NCBI RefSeq assembly: GCF_000160835.1
Contig: NZ_GG700732.1
Coordinates: 592,389-618,209 of the forward strand
Origin: Limosilactobacillus antri DSM 16041
GTDB taxonomy: Bacteria > Bacillota > Bacilli > Lactobacillales > Lactobacillaceae
Length of the DNA stretch: 25,821 nucleotides
Direction of reading: 5' to 3'
The notes under the pieces are model-generated. The model made no database searches. It was not told the origin of the DNA and saw nothing but the letters and a program-made list of their open reading frames with translations. Position 1 is the first letter of the stretch. Every line of letters starts with the position of its first letter. Below are positions 7,504-15,690 of the stretch, piece by piece. The position numbers and the translations under genes are program-made.

Positions 7504-8973
7504 TTATTTATCTTCTTCATCTTCAATAATCGGCAGGACCACCTTAAAAAGGGAGCCCGCACCAAGGGAGCTTTCCAAACTAATACTGCCGTGGTAACCC
7601 TCAATCAGCCGCTGGGCAATCGAAAGGCCCAGTCCATTGCCGCCCTTCTTGCGGCTGCGGGCCTTATCCACCCGATAGAAGCGGTCAAAGACCCGTTGGG
7701 CGTCCGCCGGCGCGATTCCTTCTCCGAAGTCCTGTACCCCGATCTCAACGGTGCTCATCCCCCGGGAGAGCGTCAGGTGGATCTCCTTGCGCTCCCCTGA
7801 ATACTTCACGGCGTTGTCGCAGAGAATTACCAGGACCTGCTCAAGGTGGTCACGGTAAATATTAGCGACAATCTTTTCATCCACGTCATCATCGAGGGTG
7901 AACGTAAATTCTGGATAGAGCATCTTGAAGTTATTGAAGACCTGGTGGACCACGTCATTTACCACCGTCCGCTGGTCGCGGAAGTTGATCTCAACCTGTT
8001 CGGCCCGGCTCAAATCCAGCATTTCCTGAACCAGGTTCTTCATCCGCTTGGTTTCCACCAGGGAAGCAGCGAGGGAATCGTCCAGCACCTGCGGGTCGTC
8101 TTTCCCCCACCGCTGCAGCATTTCCAGGTGGCCCTGAATGATGGCAACCGGAGTCCGCAGCTCGTGGCTGACGTCACTGACGAACTGGCTCTGCTGGTCA
8201 ATATACCGCTGCATCCGGTCCAGCATCTCATTGAACGTTTCAATCAACTCGGCGAGTTCATCGTTGCGCTTGACAACGGGAACCCGGATGTCCTTAGTCG
8301 GGTCCTTGCTAATTGCCTTCACCGTATCATGAATTCCGCTAAGCGGCTGTAGGAAGAAGAAGGACAGGAAGTAGCCAAGCAGGCCGCTAGCTAACACAAC
8401 CAGGCACAGGGCCAGAATACAGACGATCCGCAGCTGCCGGTAGCTATTGACATACGTGTTAAGGTTATTTTCCACTTGCAGGTAGCCAATCACCTGCCGG
8501 CTTTTTTGGGAGTAAATCGGCATATGCCCAACCAGGATCTGGTGGTGGGCCCCCTTATAGATCCGGACCTGCCGATCGTTGACTAGCGCCGGGCGAACGT
8601 CGGGACGACCAGTCGAAAGGAGGTTTTTCCCCTGGGGGTTGTAGACGTTGACGATCAGGTGGCGGTCACTCAGCTCCTTAATCACCGGACGCTGGTAGTC
8701 TGCTCCCTGGACCAGGGAATGATCCTGGTCGGGGTCGATGATGGTGACGATCCCCTGCTTGGTCAGTGGCCGGTCGCTCTTCGCCAGCTGCTGGCTGATG
8801 TTAGTCATCCCCTGGTTGAGCAGCGACCGTTCCTGGCGAAAAAGGCTCTGGGTAAAAGTCATAAATAGCGCCATGGTGACCACGATAAAGATCAGCAGCG
8901 AACCCACGGCCGTCCCAAACGCCCATTTTAGCCGTAACGAAATAAATTGTTTGCTCTTCGCCTGATTCTCCAT
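7504..8973 (-). CDS. Two-component sensor histidine kinase (ArlS-like)
   Basis: A 489-residue membrane sensor kinase. TM1 is at about residues 17-41 (GTAVGSLLIFIVVTMALF). An extracytoplasmic sensor of about 140 residues follows, then TM2 at about 183-208. HAMP is at about 207-260. The HisKA H-box SHELRTP has His270 as the phosphoacceptor. The HATPase motifs are N-box DNAVKYS (386-392), G1 DFGEGI, F-box FDRFYR and G2 GGNGLGLS. Everything needed for activity is present. It lies 15 nt after the response regulator gene, whose product it should phosphorylate. The pair resembles ArlRS/CsrRS-type envelope or virulence-control systems by architecture only. The ligand is unknown. The GAGG site is rather far (about 12 nt) from the ATG. 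Confidence 0.93.
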   Translation of the reverse strand: MENQAKSKQFISLRLKWAFGTAVGSLLIFIVVTMALFMTFTQSLFRQERSLLNQGMTNISQQLAKSDRPLTKQGIVTIIDPDQDHSLVQGADYQRPVIKELSDRHLIVNVYNPQGKNLLSTGRPDVRPALVNDRQVRIYKGAHHQILVGHMPIYSQKSRQVIGYLQVENNLNTYVNSYRQLRIVCILALCLVVLASGLLGYFLSFFFLQPLSGIHDTVKAISKDPTKDIRVPVVKRNDELAELIETFNEMLDRMQRYIDQQSQFVSDVSHELRTPVAIIQGHLEMLQRWGKDDPQVLDDSLAASLVETKRMKNLVQEMLDLSRAEQVEINFRDQRTVVNDVVHQVFNNFKMLYPEFTFTLDDDVDEKIVANIYRDHLEQVLVILCDNAVKYSGERKEIHLTLSRGMSTVEIGVQDFGEGIAPADAQRVFDRFYRVDKARSRKKGGNGLGLSIAQRLIEGYHGSISLESSLGAGSLFKVVLPIIEDEEDK

Positions 8974-8988
8974 AGCTCATCACGGACC

Positions 8989-9675
8989 TCACGAACGGAT
9001 CACGTAACCGGTGCCCCGGACAGTCTGAATGTAGCTCTTTTCACCAGGACGGTCAATCTTATTCCGCAGGTAACGGATGTAGACGTCCACGACGTTGGTT
9101 TCGACCTTTGAATCATAGCCCCAGACCTTGCTGAGGAGCTCCTTTCGTGACATGACCACGTTGATGTTTTCCATCAGGATCAGCAACAGCTCGTACTCCC
9201 GCTTGGTAAGGTTGATTACCTCATCGCCCCGGCGAACAATCCGGTTTTCCTTTTCAATCGTCAGGTCCTTGTAGTTCACCGTCGTCTGGTGTTCCTTGCT
9301 ATTGCCATCCTCAATGCTAATCCGCCGCAGCAGGGCCCGGACCCGGGCCAGCAGCTCTTCAATCGCAAAAGGTTTGACGATGTAATCATCAGCGCCGTGG
9401 TCCAAGCCGGAAACCCGGTCAATGACGGAATCGCGCGCTGTCATAATGATAATTGGCGTATCCTTTAGCTCCCGAACCCGGCGGGCCACCTCGATACCGT
9501 TCAGCTCTGGCAGCATCAGGTCCAACAGGATGACGTCAAAGTCCTGGTTTAAGGCTGCTTCCAGCCCTGCCCGGCCGTCAAGTTCAACGTCGGTATCGTA
9601 GCCTTCGTGCTTCAATTCCAGGTTAACAAAGTTAGCTAAGTTCTCTTCATCTTCAATAATTAAAATTCGACTCAT
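8989..9675 (-). CDS. OmpR/PhoB-family response regulator (ArlR-like)
   Basis: A 228-residue regulator. The receiver domain (1-~120) has the acidic pair Glu8/Asp9, phospho-acceptor Asp52 (LLDLMLP), Thr79 and Lys101 (IVKPF). A winged-helix DNA-binding domain (~130-228) includes [15 protein letters not shown] and the terminal RGTGYVIR hairpin. The ATG at 9675 has AGGTG 7 nt upstream and is preferred over the in-frame GTG at 9684, which is itself part of that site. Forms an operon with the kinase downstream and probably autoregulates it. Confidence 0.94.
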   Translation of the reverse strand: MSRILIIEDEENLANFVNLELKHEGYDTDVELDGRAGLEAALNQDFDVILLDLMLPELNGIEVARRVRELKDTPIIIMTARDSVIDRVSGLDHGADDYIVKPFAIEELLARVRALLRRISIEDGNSKEHQTTVNYKDLTIEKENRIVRRGDEVINLTKREYELLLILMENINVVMSRKELLSKVWGYDSKVETNVVDVYIRYLRNKIDRPGEKSYIQTVRGTGYVIRS

Positions 9676-9725
9676 TAATTTCACCTACTATATTTAATCC
9701 GTCTTCTCATTAAATTAACAGAATA

Positions 9726-9734
9726 ATTCTATCA
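9726..9734 (-). promoter_or_regulatory. Possible extended -10 promoter of the two-component operon
   Basis: The minus strand reads TGATAGAAT, a TGn extended -10, about 50 nt upstream of the response regulator start. No convincing -35. The gap from 9685 to 9790 otherwise shows nothing recognisable. Confidence 0.4.
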
Positions 9735-9790
9735 CAATTCTTTAATAAACCATAGTAGGAGCGCCGGCAAAATCCGCAGAACTTGAACAA

Positions 9791-9832
9791 AATAAAAAAA
9801 ACGATCCCAGGTCCGGCGCCTAAGGAATCGTT
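9791..9832 (-). terminator. Intrinsic terminator after rpmF
   Basis: On the minus strand, ACGATTCC pairs with GGGATCGT (one G-U), with additional AGG/CCT pairing inside, followed by eight T. It closes the yceD-rpmF operon about 10 nt after the rpmF stop and isolates the two-component operon. Confidence 0.85.
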
Positions 9833-9841
9833 TTTAAATCA

Positions 9842-10021
9842 TTAGTTGTTAGTGTTAACAACCTGCTTGCCGTCGTAGTAGCCACAGTTAGGGCATACCA
9901 TGTGGGACTTACGCAGTTCACCACAGTTTGGGCAAGGAGCCAAGCCAGGGATATTCAACTTAATGTGGCCCCGACGCATCCGCTTCTTCGCTTTTGAAGT
10001 CTTCCGTGCTGGAACAGCCAT
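9842..10021 (-). CDS. rpmF: 50S ribosomal protein bL32 (zinc-ribbon form)
   Basis: A 59-residue large-subunit protein. The N-terminus [19 protein letters not shown] is characteristic. A complete zinc ribbon follows, with two CPNCG knuckles (CPNCGEL and CPNCGYY), so this is the zinc-binding form rather than a Cys-less paralogue. The ATG at 10021 follows AGGAGGTG by 6 nt; a GTG 9 nt upstream lies within that site and is rejected. Located after yceD, the usual bacterial arrangement. Confidence 0.97.
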   Translation of the reverse strand: MAVPARKTSKAKKRMRRGHIKLNIPGLAPCPNCGELRKSHMVCPNCGYYDGKQVVNTNN

Positions 10022-10073
10022 GTTTGACACCTCCTAGAAATAAAATTATCCACAAATGGTTTTTAACCGCCCG

Positions 10074-10628
10074 CTACTTTTTTTCATCCTGATCAGGAAA
10101 TAGTTTTTGCAACTTCGCAAGGCGTGGATCAACTTTTTGATTCTGCCGCTTTTCGGCCTCGTAGTCATCTTCAGAGATCACTGACCAGCCCTTGCCAGTG
10201 GGCATCGGCTTGCCAGCCTTTTCATCGGCAGAAAGCACCCGTAACGGTACCTGCTCGACAATGTTTTCTGCTAAGGCGGTATCGAAATCAATCAGTTCCC
10301 GATCCTGGAGGAGGAAAACAACCTCGTCGTCCTCGTACCGGGAAAAGTGGCTGCGATCATCGATATAGGTCTCAGAAAAATCAAAGTCCAGCGGCAACTG
10401 AACGGGAGTCAACGAACGACTAGACGGGACCGTCAGCGTCGTCTTCACGTTGGCGCTAATGGTGGCGTCCCCATCGTTATAAGTCACGTATCCGTCCACC
10501 TTCACCGGGGCAACCCCGAGAATAATGTCTGGAAATAACTTCGTCAATGATGCGTTCAGGTCAAAAGTACTCTGAATATGAAGTGGTTCATTTTGGTAAC
10601 GATGTAACTCAGCTAACGACCATTTCAT
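10074..10628 (-). CDS. yceD: YceD/DUF177 family protein
   Basis: A 184-residue YceD-family protein. Members are nearly always encoded next to rpmF and are linked to ribosome or 23S rRNA maturation in plants and bacteria; the biochemical role is uncertain. Family marks include the strand VDGYVTYNDGDATISANVKTTL, the LPLDFDFSETY region and the acidic FLLQDRELIDFDTALAENIV. Typical members have a Cys pair in the first segment that is not seen here. The C-terminal part is a charged KLQKLFPDQDEKK tail. The start has a TTAGGAGG site. Own promoter upstream and a terminator after rpmF, so this is a two-gene operon. Confidence 0.9.
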   Translation of the reverse strand: MKWSLAELHRYQNEPLHIQSTFDLNASLTKLFPDIILGVAPVKVDGYVTYNDGDATISANVKTTLTVPSSRSLTPVQLPLDFDFSETYIDDRSHFSRYEDDEVVFLLQDRELIDFDTALAENIVEQVPLRVLSADEKAGKPMPTGKGWSVISEDDYEAEKRQNQKVDPRLAKLQKLFPDQDEKK

Positions 10629-10657
10629 CGTACTAACCTCCTAATGCAACATGTGCA

Positions 10658-10687
10658 ATTATACTAGTCTACCTGGTCAGTTGTCAA
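10658..10687 (-). promoter_or_regulatory. Sigma-A promoter of yceD-rpmF
   Basis: Minus strand: consensus -35 TTGACA (10682-10687) and consensus -10 TATAAT (10658-10663) are separated by 18 nt. The -35 is also one half of an inverted repeat (TTGACA/TGTCAA) whose other half lies at 10698-10703. Confidence 0.85.
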
Positions 10688-10741
10688 TGGTTTTTCCTTG
10701 ACAGTCCGGCCAGCTGGCTACTCCCTTGATTTTACCATATT

Positions 10742-11875
10742 TCACCGCCAGATAATCGGGGCATGTTTCAAATCCTGTTCGACCGGGGTAAAAGTTTGGT
10801 AAAGTTTTCCAGCCCGGTAGTCAAGGCAATACAAGTGGTCACGCATCTGCTGGCTGACCTTGGTGAATAAGGGGAATTCCACCTGTTTTTTGACCTGGTG
10901 GAGGTAGGCACGTCCCCGCTGGTTAAAGCCCAAAATATGAAGATAGGGGTGCGCAGTGTGCCAGGTCATTTCCGCTTCCGTCAGCTGCAGGGTGGCGTAC
11001 AGACAGAGCCGAATCAGGTGAGCATAGGTATACCGCTTCGTCTTGATGGCGTGAATAAACTGGTCGAAGGTCAGGGACTGCTGGGCAGCGGCCTTGAGGC
11101 GGTATTCCAGCCCCTCTGCCATCTGGTAAGTCTGCCGCAGGTTTTCAAGCGGCGCCTGGATCAGCTGGTTGCGCAGCAGCGGGTAGAGAGCATCCCAGTC
11201 CGGGACTTTGCCGAGCTGCTGCAGGGCCGGCCGCATTTCTGCCGGCACTGTTTCAGCGAAGGCCGTTTGCTGTTCAATGGCCTCCCGGATCGCGCTCGCG
11301 CTGGCAATCTGCCCGGTAATCACCTGGTCGTGGTAATTACTCCCCACCCGCTGGATCGGCACGAGACGGATCCCGTAGTGGTGATCCCAAACCGCCTTAT
11401 TATAAGCAAAGGCCAGGATATCATTAGGGTCTTTCAGGCTAACCCCGGTCTGGGCCGCGAGCTGTTCATTAAACTGGGTGGCATAGGTCGCGTTGTACTG
11501 TTTGAGGGCCGCCTGGTCAAACTTGGCGGCCGTCCGGACAAGCGCAGCAAAGTCCCACTGGGGGTGTTCCGCACCAAAGGCGACTGCCGCCACCCGCAGC
11601 TGGTTTAACAGCGCCAGGGCCCCCGCCGCAAACCGGTGCGCCGGCTGACAAGCAAAGAAGAGCGGCAGTTCGACGACCAGGTCCACCCCGTTCGCCAGTG
11701 CGGCCCGGGTTCGCTGCCACTTATCAACAATTGTCGGCTCGCCGCGCTGGGTAAAGTTACCGCTCATTACTGCGACGGCCACGTCAGCACCCGTCTGCGC
11801 CCGCGCCTGTTGGACATAGTATGCGTGCCCGTTATGAAAGGGGTTGAATTCAACGACCATTCCGACTGCTTGCAT
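10742..11875 (-). CDS. tmcAL: tRNA(Met) cytidine acetate ligase (YlbM family)
   Basis: A 377-residue nucleotidyltransferase-fold enzyme. In Bacillus, TmcAL uses acetate and ATP to acetylate C34 of elongator tRNA-Met. The N-terminus GMVVEFNPFHNGHAYYVQQA carries the HNGH ATP-binding motif (14-17). MSGNFTQRGEPTIVDKWQRTRAAL and VELPLFFACQPAHRFA follow, and the C-terminal half is helical. The ATG at 11875 has AGGTGA 4 nt upstream. The start at 11896 would overlap the preceding methyltransferase gene and is rejected. Last gene of the yqeG operon; no clear terminator between its stop and the yceD promoter. Confidence 0.93.
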   Translation of the reverse strand: MQAVGMVVEFNPFHNGHAYYVQQARAQTGADVAVAVMSGNFTQRGEPTIVDKWQRTRAALANGVDLVVELPLFFACQPAHRFAAGALALLNQLRVAAVAFGAEHPQWDFAALVRTAAKFDQAALKQYNATYATQFNEQLAAQTGVSLKDPNDILAFAYNKAVWDHHYGIRLVPIQRVGSNYHDQVITGQIASASAIREAIEQQTAFAETVPAEMRPALQQLGKVPDWDALYPLLRNQLIQAPLENLRQTYQMAEGLEYRLKAAAQQSLTFDQFIHAIKTKRYTYAHLIRLCLYATLQLTEAEMTWHTAHPYLHILGFNQRGRAYLHQVKKQVEFPLFTKVSQQMRDHLYCLDYRAGKLYQTFTPVEQDLKHAPIIWR

Positions 11876-11883
11876 TTGATCAC

Positions 11884-12624
11884 CTACTTTTGACATTCAA
11901 AGAACCAGCGGGTCGTTGTTGGCACGACCAGCTGGCGGCCAAAATCGGCCGTGACTGTGACCCGGTTAAAGCCGACCGTTTGCAGGGCCGTTTGCAATTC
12001 CGCCAGGGGGTAGCTCCGCTCAAAATGCGTTTCCCCCACCCGCTGGTAGTTGCCGTCCGGCAGGCGGGTAAAAAACGTCAGGTCATGAATTACCCCGTGG
12101 TCAACATCGTCATCGGCAAAACTCCGCCAGACAAACGTCCGTTGCTGGTCTTCATCCTCATAATTATACATATAGCCCGGGTACACCACATCGGTCTGGT
12201 AAGGGCTGATAACGTCGAATAGGAAGCGGCCGCCCGCGTTCAGGTGCTCATAAACCTGTTGGAAAGTCTCCCGGACGGCCGTCAGGTCATCGAGGTAGCA
12301 GAGCGAGTCGGCATAACAGGTCACGGCATCGTAAAGGGGAAAACCGGTCAGGTCGCGCATATCAGCCTCGACCAGTTGGAGGGCGACCCCAGCTTCAGCA
12401 GCGTGCCTGCTCGCCAGGCTGAGCATTTCCGGGGAGAAATCCGCCACGGTCAGGTTCAGCCCCGTTGCTGCGAGTAAACAAGCCAACCGGCCCGCCCCAC
12501 CAGCAAGATCTAAAACGGTCTGGCAAGTGGAAGGGAGCCGGTTGAGAGTGTAGTCCCGCCATTGTTGGTACAGCTGGTCATCAAATAACTCATCGTACAG
12601 CTGGGCAAAACTCTGGTAAATCAT
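11884..12624 (-). CDS. Class I SAM-dependent methyltransferase
   Basis: A 246-residue Rossmann-fold methyltransferase. Motif I VLDLAGGAGR (37-46) binds SAM. An acidic residue follows in LTVADFSPEML, then VEADMRDLTGFPLYDAVTC and the C-terminal strand pair. The substrate is unknown. Homologues in the same position (after rsfS, before tmcAL) are common in Firmicutes and suggest a tRNA or ribosome-linked target; that is inference from context. The ATG at 12624 overlaps the rsfS stop as TGATG, so translation is coupled. An upstream GTG (12639) inside rsfS is less likely. Confidence 0.88.
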   Translation of the reverse strand: MIYQSFAQLYDELFDDQLYQQWRDYTLNRLPSTCQTVLDLAGGAGRLACLLAATGLNLTVADFSPEMLSLASRHAAEAGVALQLVEADMRDLTGFPLYDAVTCYADSLCYLDDLTAVRETFQQVYEHLNAGGRFLFDVISPYQTDVVYPGYMYNYEDEDQQRTFVWRSFADDDVDHGVIHDLTFFTRLPDGNYQRVGETHFERSYPLAELQTALQTVGFNRVTVTADFGRQLVVPTTTRWFFECQK

Positions 12625-12980
12625 CAGTCGCTTACCCACTCGCTCAGGTTAACCAAGGGTGCTTGGGACCAGAGCTTTTCAAGGTTATAGAACTGCCGCG
12701 TTTCTTCCCGGAAAACGTGAACAACTACGTCCCCAAGGTCAATCAGCACCCACTTGGCATGGTTCTTGCCTTCGACGCTGCCGATCTCAAGGCCGGTTTC
12801 GTGCGCCTTTTCAATGATCGCGTTGGCAATCGCCTGCACCTGGCGGTCGGAGCCTCCGGTCATGATGACAAAGTAATCGGCCATCGGACTAATTTCGTCG
12901 ACTTTTAAGGCGGTAATGTCTTCCGCCCGGCGGCCATCCGCGGCTTTAACCACCATCTCTAATACTTGCTTGCTATCCAT
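12624..12980 (-). CDS. rsfS: Ribosome silencing factor RsfS
   Basis: A 118-residue protein that binds uL14 on the 50S subunit and blocks subunit joining when nutrients are low. Typical sequence: ADYFVIMTGGSDRQVQAIANAI, then VEGKNHAKWVLIDLGDVVVHVF and REETRQFYNLEKLW. The ATG follows the yqeK stop directly (TAAATG), with GAAAGGAG upstream. Overlaps the methyltransferase by 1 nt. Confidence 0.96.
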   Translation of the reverse strand: MDSKQVLEMVVKAADGRRAEDITALKVDEISPMADYFVIMTGGSDRQVQAIANAIIEKAHETGLEIGSVEGKNHAKWVLIDLGDVVVHVFREETRQFYNLEKLWSQAPLVNLSEWVSD

Positions 12981-13595
12981 TTATTCAATCTCCTTTCGGT
13001 AAGCCGGTACCCAGGCGTTGTAAGTTTCCAGAGTCGTCGGGTAGACCGGACAATTGCGTTGTACCAGGTAGTCCAGGGTCTGCTTCGTTTGGTAGGCCAC
13101 CCCGGCCCCCAGGCTGGCGGCCGTCAGTTCACGCGCCCGTCCCACTTCTGGAAAATCACGGGCCGGTTCGATGTAGTCTGCCATGTAGACCACCTGTTCC
13201 AACGGGCTCATTACCGCAGCCCCGGTCGTATGGTGGCGAACGGCGTTCAGGATATCCTCATCCCAGATTCCCAGCTCGTCTTTAATCAATTCGGCCCCGA
13301 CCACGCCATGCCAAATCGCGTTGCCATAGTTCAACAGGTCAGGGTTGAGACCCTTGCGGTGAATTTCATCAATAAAATCCTGGTCGGGCCGCTGCTTGGC
13401 ATAGTCATGACAGAGACCCGCGATGCTTGCCTTTTCCACGTCCACCCCGTTGGCCCGGGCCAGCTTAATGGCAGTCTGCTCAACCCGCAGGACGTGCTCA
13501 AAACGCTTGTCCCGCAGCGCTGCCCGCAGCCGTGCAACCAGCTGGTCCCGGCTTAATGGGATGTAATGGTGGGTATAAGTTAATTTTTCAGTCAT
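12981..13595 (-). CDS. yqeK: YqeK, bis(5'-nucleosyl)-tetraphosphatase (HD domain)
   Basis: A 204-residue HD-domain hydrolase. In Gram-positive bacteria YqeK splits Ap4A symmetrically to two ADP. The motifs are FEHVLRVEQTAIKLA (first His), AGLCHDYAKQ (HD pair), WHGVVGAEL and VRHHTTGA (later histidines), and VVYMADYIEPARDFP (final Asp). Its start overlaps the end of nadD by 8 nt (ATGACTGA), a tight coupling with NAD synthesis typical of this cluster. Confidence 0.95.
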   Translation of the reverse strand: MTEKLTYTHHYIPLSRDQLVARLRAALRDKRFEHVLRVEQTAIKLARANGVDVEKASIAGLCHDYAKQRPDQDFIDEIHRKGLNPDLLNYGNAIWHGVVGAELIKDELGIWDEDILNAVRHHTTGAAVMSPLEQVVYMADYIEPARDFPEVGRARELTAASLGAGVAYQTKQTLDYLVQRNCPVYPTTLETYNAWVPAYRKEIE

Positions 13596-14232
13596 TGTAT
13601 AAGTGATGCTCCTTGATAAAGGCGGCTACCGACCGCGGTAGCAGGTAGTTAACCGACTGGCCCTGCCGAATCCGGGTCCGGATGTCACTCGAACTAATGT
13701 CAACTTCGGGAATATCGACCCAGACGACCGGGTACTTTGTTTCGTTCTGCGCGTGCGGCCGGCGAACCCCCACAAAATGAAAACGGGGCAGCTTGACCAG
13801 GTCCTGAATCCGGTACCACTTGTCTAGGTAGTCAACCATGTCCCCACCGATGATGAAGTAGTAGTCGGTGTCGGGATGACGGTCGATCAGGGTCTTCATC
13901 GTATCGTAGGTGTAACTGACCCCGCCACGCTGCAGCTCCAGGTCCTCAATCCCCAGCAAGGGGTTGCCCGCGATTGCTAATTCCAGCATTTGCCGACGCA
14001 GGTCAGCGCTAATGGCGGACTTTGGGTCAACGTGCGGTGGAATTGCGTCTGGCATCAGCAGGACCTTGTTGAGGCACAAGGCGTGACCGACCTGGTCTGC
14101 CACCAGCAAGTGGGCGTTGTGAACCGGGTTGAACGTCCCGCCATAGATTCCAATTCGCTGGTGCTGAGATTCAGACTGCGGTTGATACTCTACGGCTGGG
14201 CGGGTTTTAGAATAAACTTGACTCCCCTGCAT
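13588..14232 (-). CDS. nadD: Nicotinate-nucleotide adenylyltransferase
   Basis: A 214-residue enzyme that makes nicotinate adenine dinucleotide from NaMN and ATP in NAD synthesis. The signature GGTFNPVHNAH is at 31-41. The second nucleotidyltransferase motif SSSDIRTRIRQGQSVNYLLP lies near the C-terminus, and YYFIIGGDMV is the core strand. About 25 hydrophilic residues precede the fold, longer than the minimal enzyme. The ATG at 14232 has GAGGCGG at fair spacing, so this extension is probably real. Followed by yqeK with an 8-nt overlap. Confidence 0.96.
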   Translation of the reverse strand: MQGSQVYSKTRPAVEYQPQSESQHQRIGIYGGTFNPVHNAHLLVADQVGHALCLNKVLLMPDAIPPHVDPKSAISADLRRQMLELAIAGNPLLGIEDLELQRGGVSYTYDTMKTLIDRHPDTDYYFIIGGDMVDYLDKWYRIQDLVKLPRFHFVGVRRPHAQNETKYPVVWVDIPEVDISSSDIRTRIRQGQSVNYLLPRSVAAFIKEHHLYND

Positions 14233-14247
14233 AGTTCAACCGCCTCG

Positions 14248-14559
14248 TTAAATCTGGGCGACCCGGTCCGACAGCTGGCGCAGCTCCTGCTTTGCGGAAA
14301 CCTTAAAAAGCACCAGCACCCGGCCGATCGTCTGGACTACTTGAATATCAGTCCGGTCTTCGATAAAGGCCTTGACCTCATCAGTGGTCACGTCCGCGTT
14401 CTGCAAAATGTTAACCTTGATTAATTCGCGCCGGTCTAGGGCACCATCTAACTGAGCCAGCCAGTTATCGGTGAGTCCTTCCTTGCCGACCGCGAACAGT
14501 GGCTGTAAGTGGTTGGCCTGGGCCCGTAAAAAGCGTTTTTGCTTGCCTCGTAATTGCAT
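14248..14559 (-). CDS. yhbY: YhbY/CRM-domain RNA-binding protein
   Basis: A 103-residue KH-like (CRS1-YhbY) protein associated with pre-50S particles. Sequence marks: MQLRGKQKRFLRAQANHLQPLF at the start, VGKEGLTDNW with the GxxG-type loop, then ALDRRELIKVNIL and QTIGRVLVLFK. SD GAGGTG. Located between yqeH and nadD as in Bacillus. Confidence 0.95.
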   Translation of the reverse strand: MQLRGKQKRFLRAQANHLQPLFAVGKEGLTDNWLAQLDGALDRRELIKVNILQNADVTTDEVKAFIEDRTDIQVVQTIGRVLVLFKVSAKQELRQLSDRVAQI

Positions 14560-14571
14560 ATGTTCACCTCA

Positions 14572-15690
14572 TTAAATCATTGCTTTTCGCACTAATGCCG
14601 CGACACCCTTGGGAACCCAGGCCGCGACCGTTACGTCAGCCGGAACGGTAACCCAGCCCAGTCCCTCAAAGACAATGTCGCTTTTTTCAGTTACGCGAAA
14701 TTCTTCCCGAACCAGTGGCGGGAAGGCGGCCAACTCATCCGCGGTTGGCGGGGTCAATAGCCCGCCCCGGTGTTTTTCGTAGAACCGGTCGGCATTCACC
14801 AGCTTGGTCCGGTGCAGCGTCAGGTTATTGTCAAAGTAGGTAACAAAGCCTGAATGGGGCCCCTTTTCAAAGTCAAAGCGGGCAACCCCACCGATAAAGA
14901 CGGTCTGGCCAGGGTCCAGCTGGTAGGTCCGGGGCTTAATTTCCTTTTGCGGGGCCACAATCTTGAGGTCCTTGGCGGAAAGCACGTGGGCCATCTGATG
15001 GGGGTGGATGATTCCCGGCGTGTCGACCAGCCGGTGGCCATCGTCAAGGGGAATCTCAATCTCATCCAGCGTTGTCCCCGGGAAGCGGGACGTTGTAATC
15101 AGGTCTTGCACCCCGGTCCGCTGTTTGATAATCTGGTTGATCAGGGTTGACTTGCCCACGTTGGTTACCCCCACTACGTAGACGTCCCGGTCGTGACGGT
15201 ACTTTTCAATCGTCGCCAGCAGCTCGTCAATCTCATGGTTCTTCTTAGCGGAAACCAGCACCGTGTCGACCGGCCGGATACCAGCCTGGTTGGCCTGCTG
15301 GCGGATCCAGTCGCAGAGCTTCGGGCGGCGCAGGGAACGGGGCAGGAGGTCTTCCTTATTGCCCACCAGCAAAACCGGGTTGTCACCGACAAAGCGGTGG
15401 AGGCCCGGAATCAGGCTGCCGTTAAAGTCAAAGATGTCGACCACGTAGACGATCAGGGCGTTCGCGTCCCGGATCTGGCCGAGCAGCCGCAAGAAGTCAT
15501 CGTCAGTCAGCGATACCGGGGCAATTTCGTTATAGTGCCGCAGGCGGAAGCACCGCTGACAGTATAATTCATTGTTTTCCAGCCCCTTTTTGACCGCTGA
15601 GGCTGGCGTATAGCCGAGCGCCGTGGAATCCGTCGACTGGATCACCGCACCACAGCCAATGCAACGTAATTCGTCATTTTGCTCAGTCAT
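14572..15690 (-). CDS. yqeH: Ribosome biogenesis GTPase YqeH
   Basis: A 372-residue circularly permuted GTPase needed for 30S (17S/16S rRNA) maturation. An N-terminal zinc finger has Cys10, Cys13, Cys44 and Cys47. The GTPase motifs come in permuted order: G4 GNKED, G5 SAKK, G1 VGVTNVGKST, G2 in TSRFPGTT, G3 DTPG. The C-terminal ~150 residues are the RNA- or protein-binding region. Its ATG overlaps the yqeG stop by 8 nt (ATGACTGA). Confidence 0.96.
   Translation of the reverse strand: MTEQNDELRCIGCGAVIQSTDSTALGYTPASAVKKGLENNELYCQRCFRLRHYNEIAPVSLTDDDFLRLLGQIRDANALIVYVVDIFDFNGSLIPGLHRFVGDNPVLLVGNKEDLLPRSLRRPKLCDWIRQQANQAGIRPVDTVLVSAKKNHEIDELLATIEKYRHDRDVYVVGVTNVGKSTLINQIIKQRTGVQDLITTSRFPGTTLDEIEIPLDDGHRLVDTPGIIHPHQMAHVLSAKDLKIVAPQKEIKPRTYQLDPGQTVFIGGVARFDFEKGPHSGFVTYFDNNLTLHRTKLVNADRFYEKHRGGLLTPPTADELAAFPPLVREEFRVTEKSDIVFEGLGWVTVPADVTVAAWVPKGVAALVRKAMI

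Noticed and set aside
7846..8352. 168-codon plus-strand open frame inside the histidine kinase region
   Set aside because: Antisense of well-conserved kinase motifs; no SD.
10898..11608. 236-codon plus-strand open frame opposite tmcAL
   Set aside because: Antisense to an intact, recognisable tmcAL. No SD or family signature, so treated as chance.
12966..13556. 196-codon plus-strand open frame opposite yqeK
   Set aside because: Mirror frame of yqeK; no supporting start signal.
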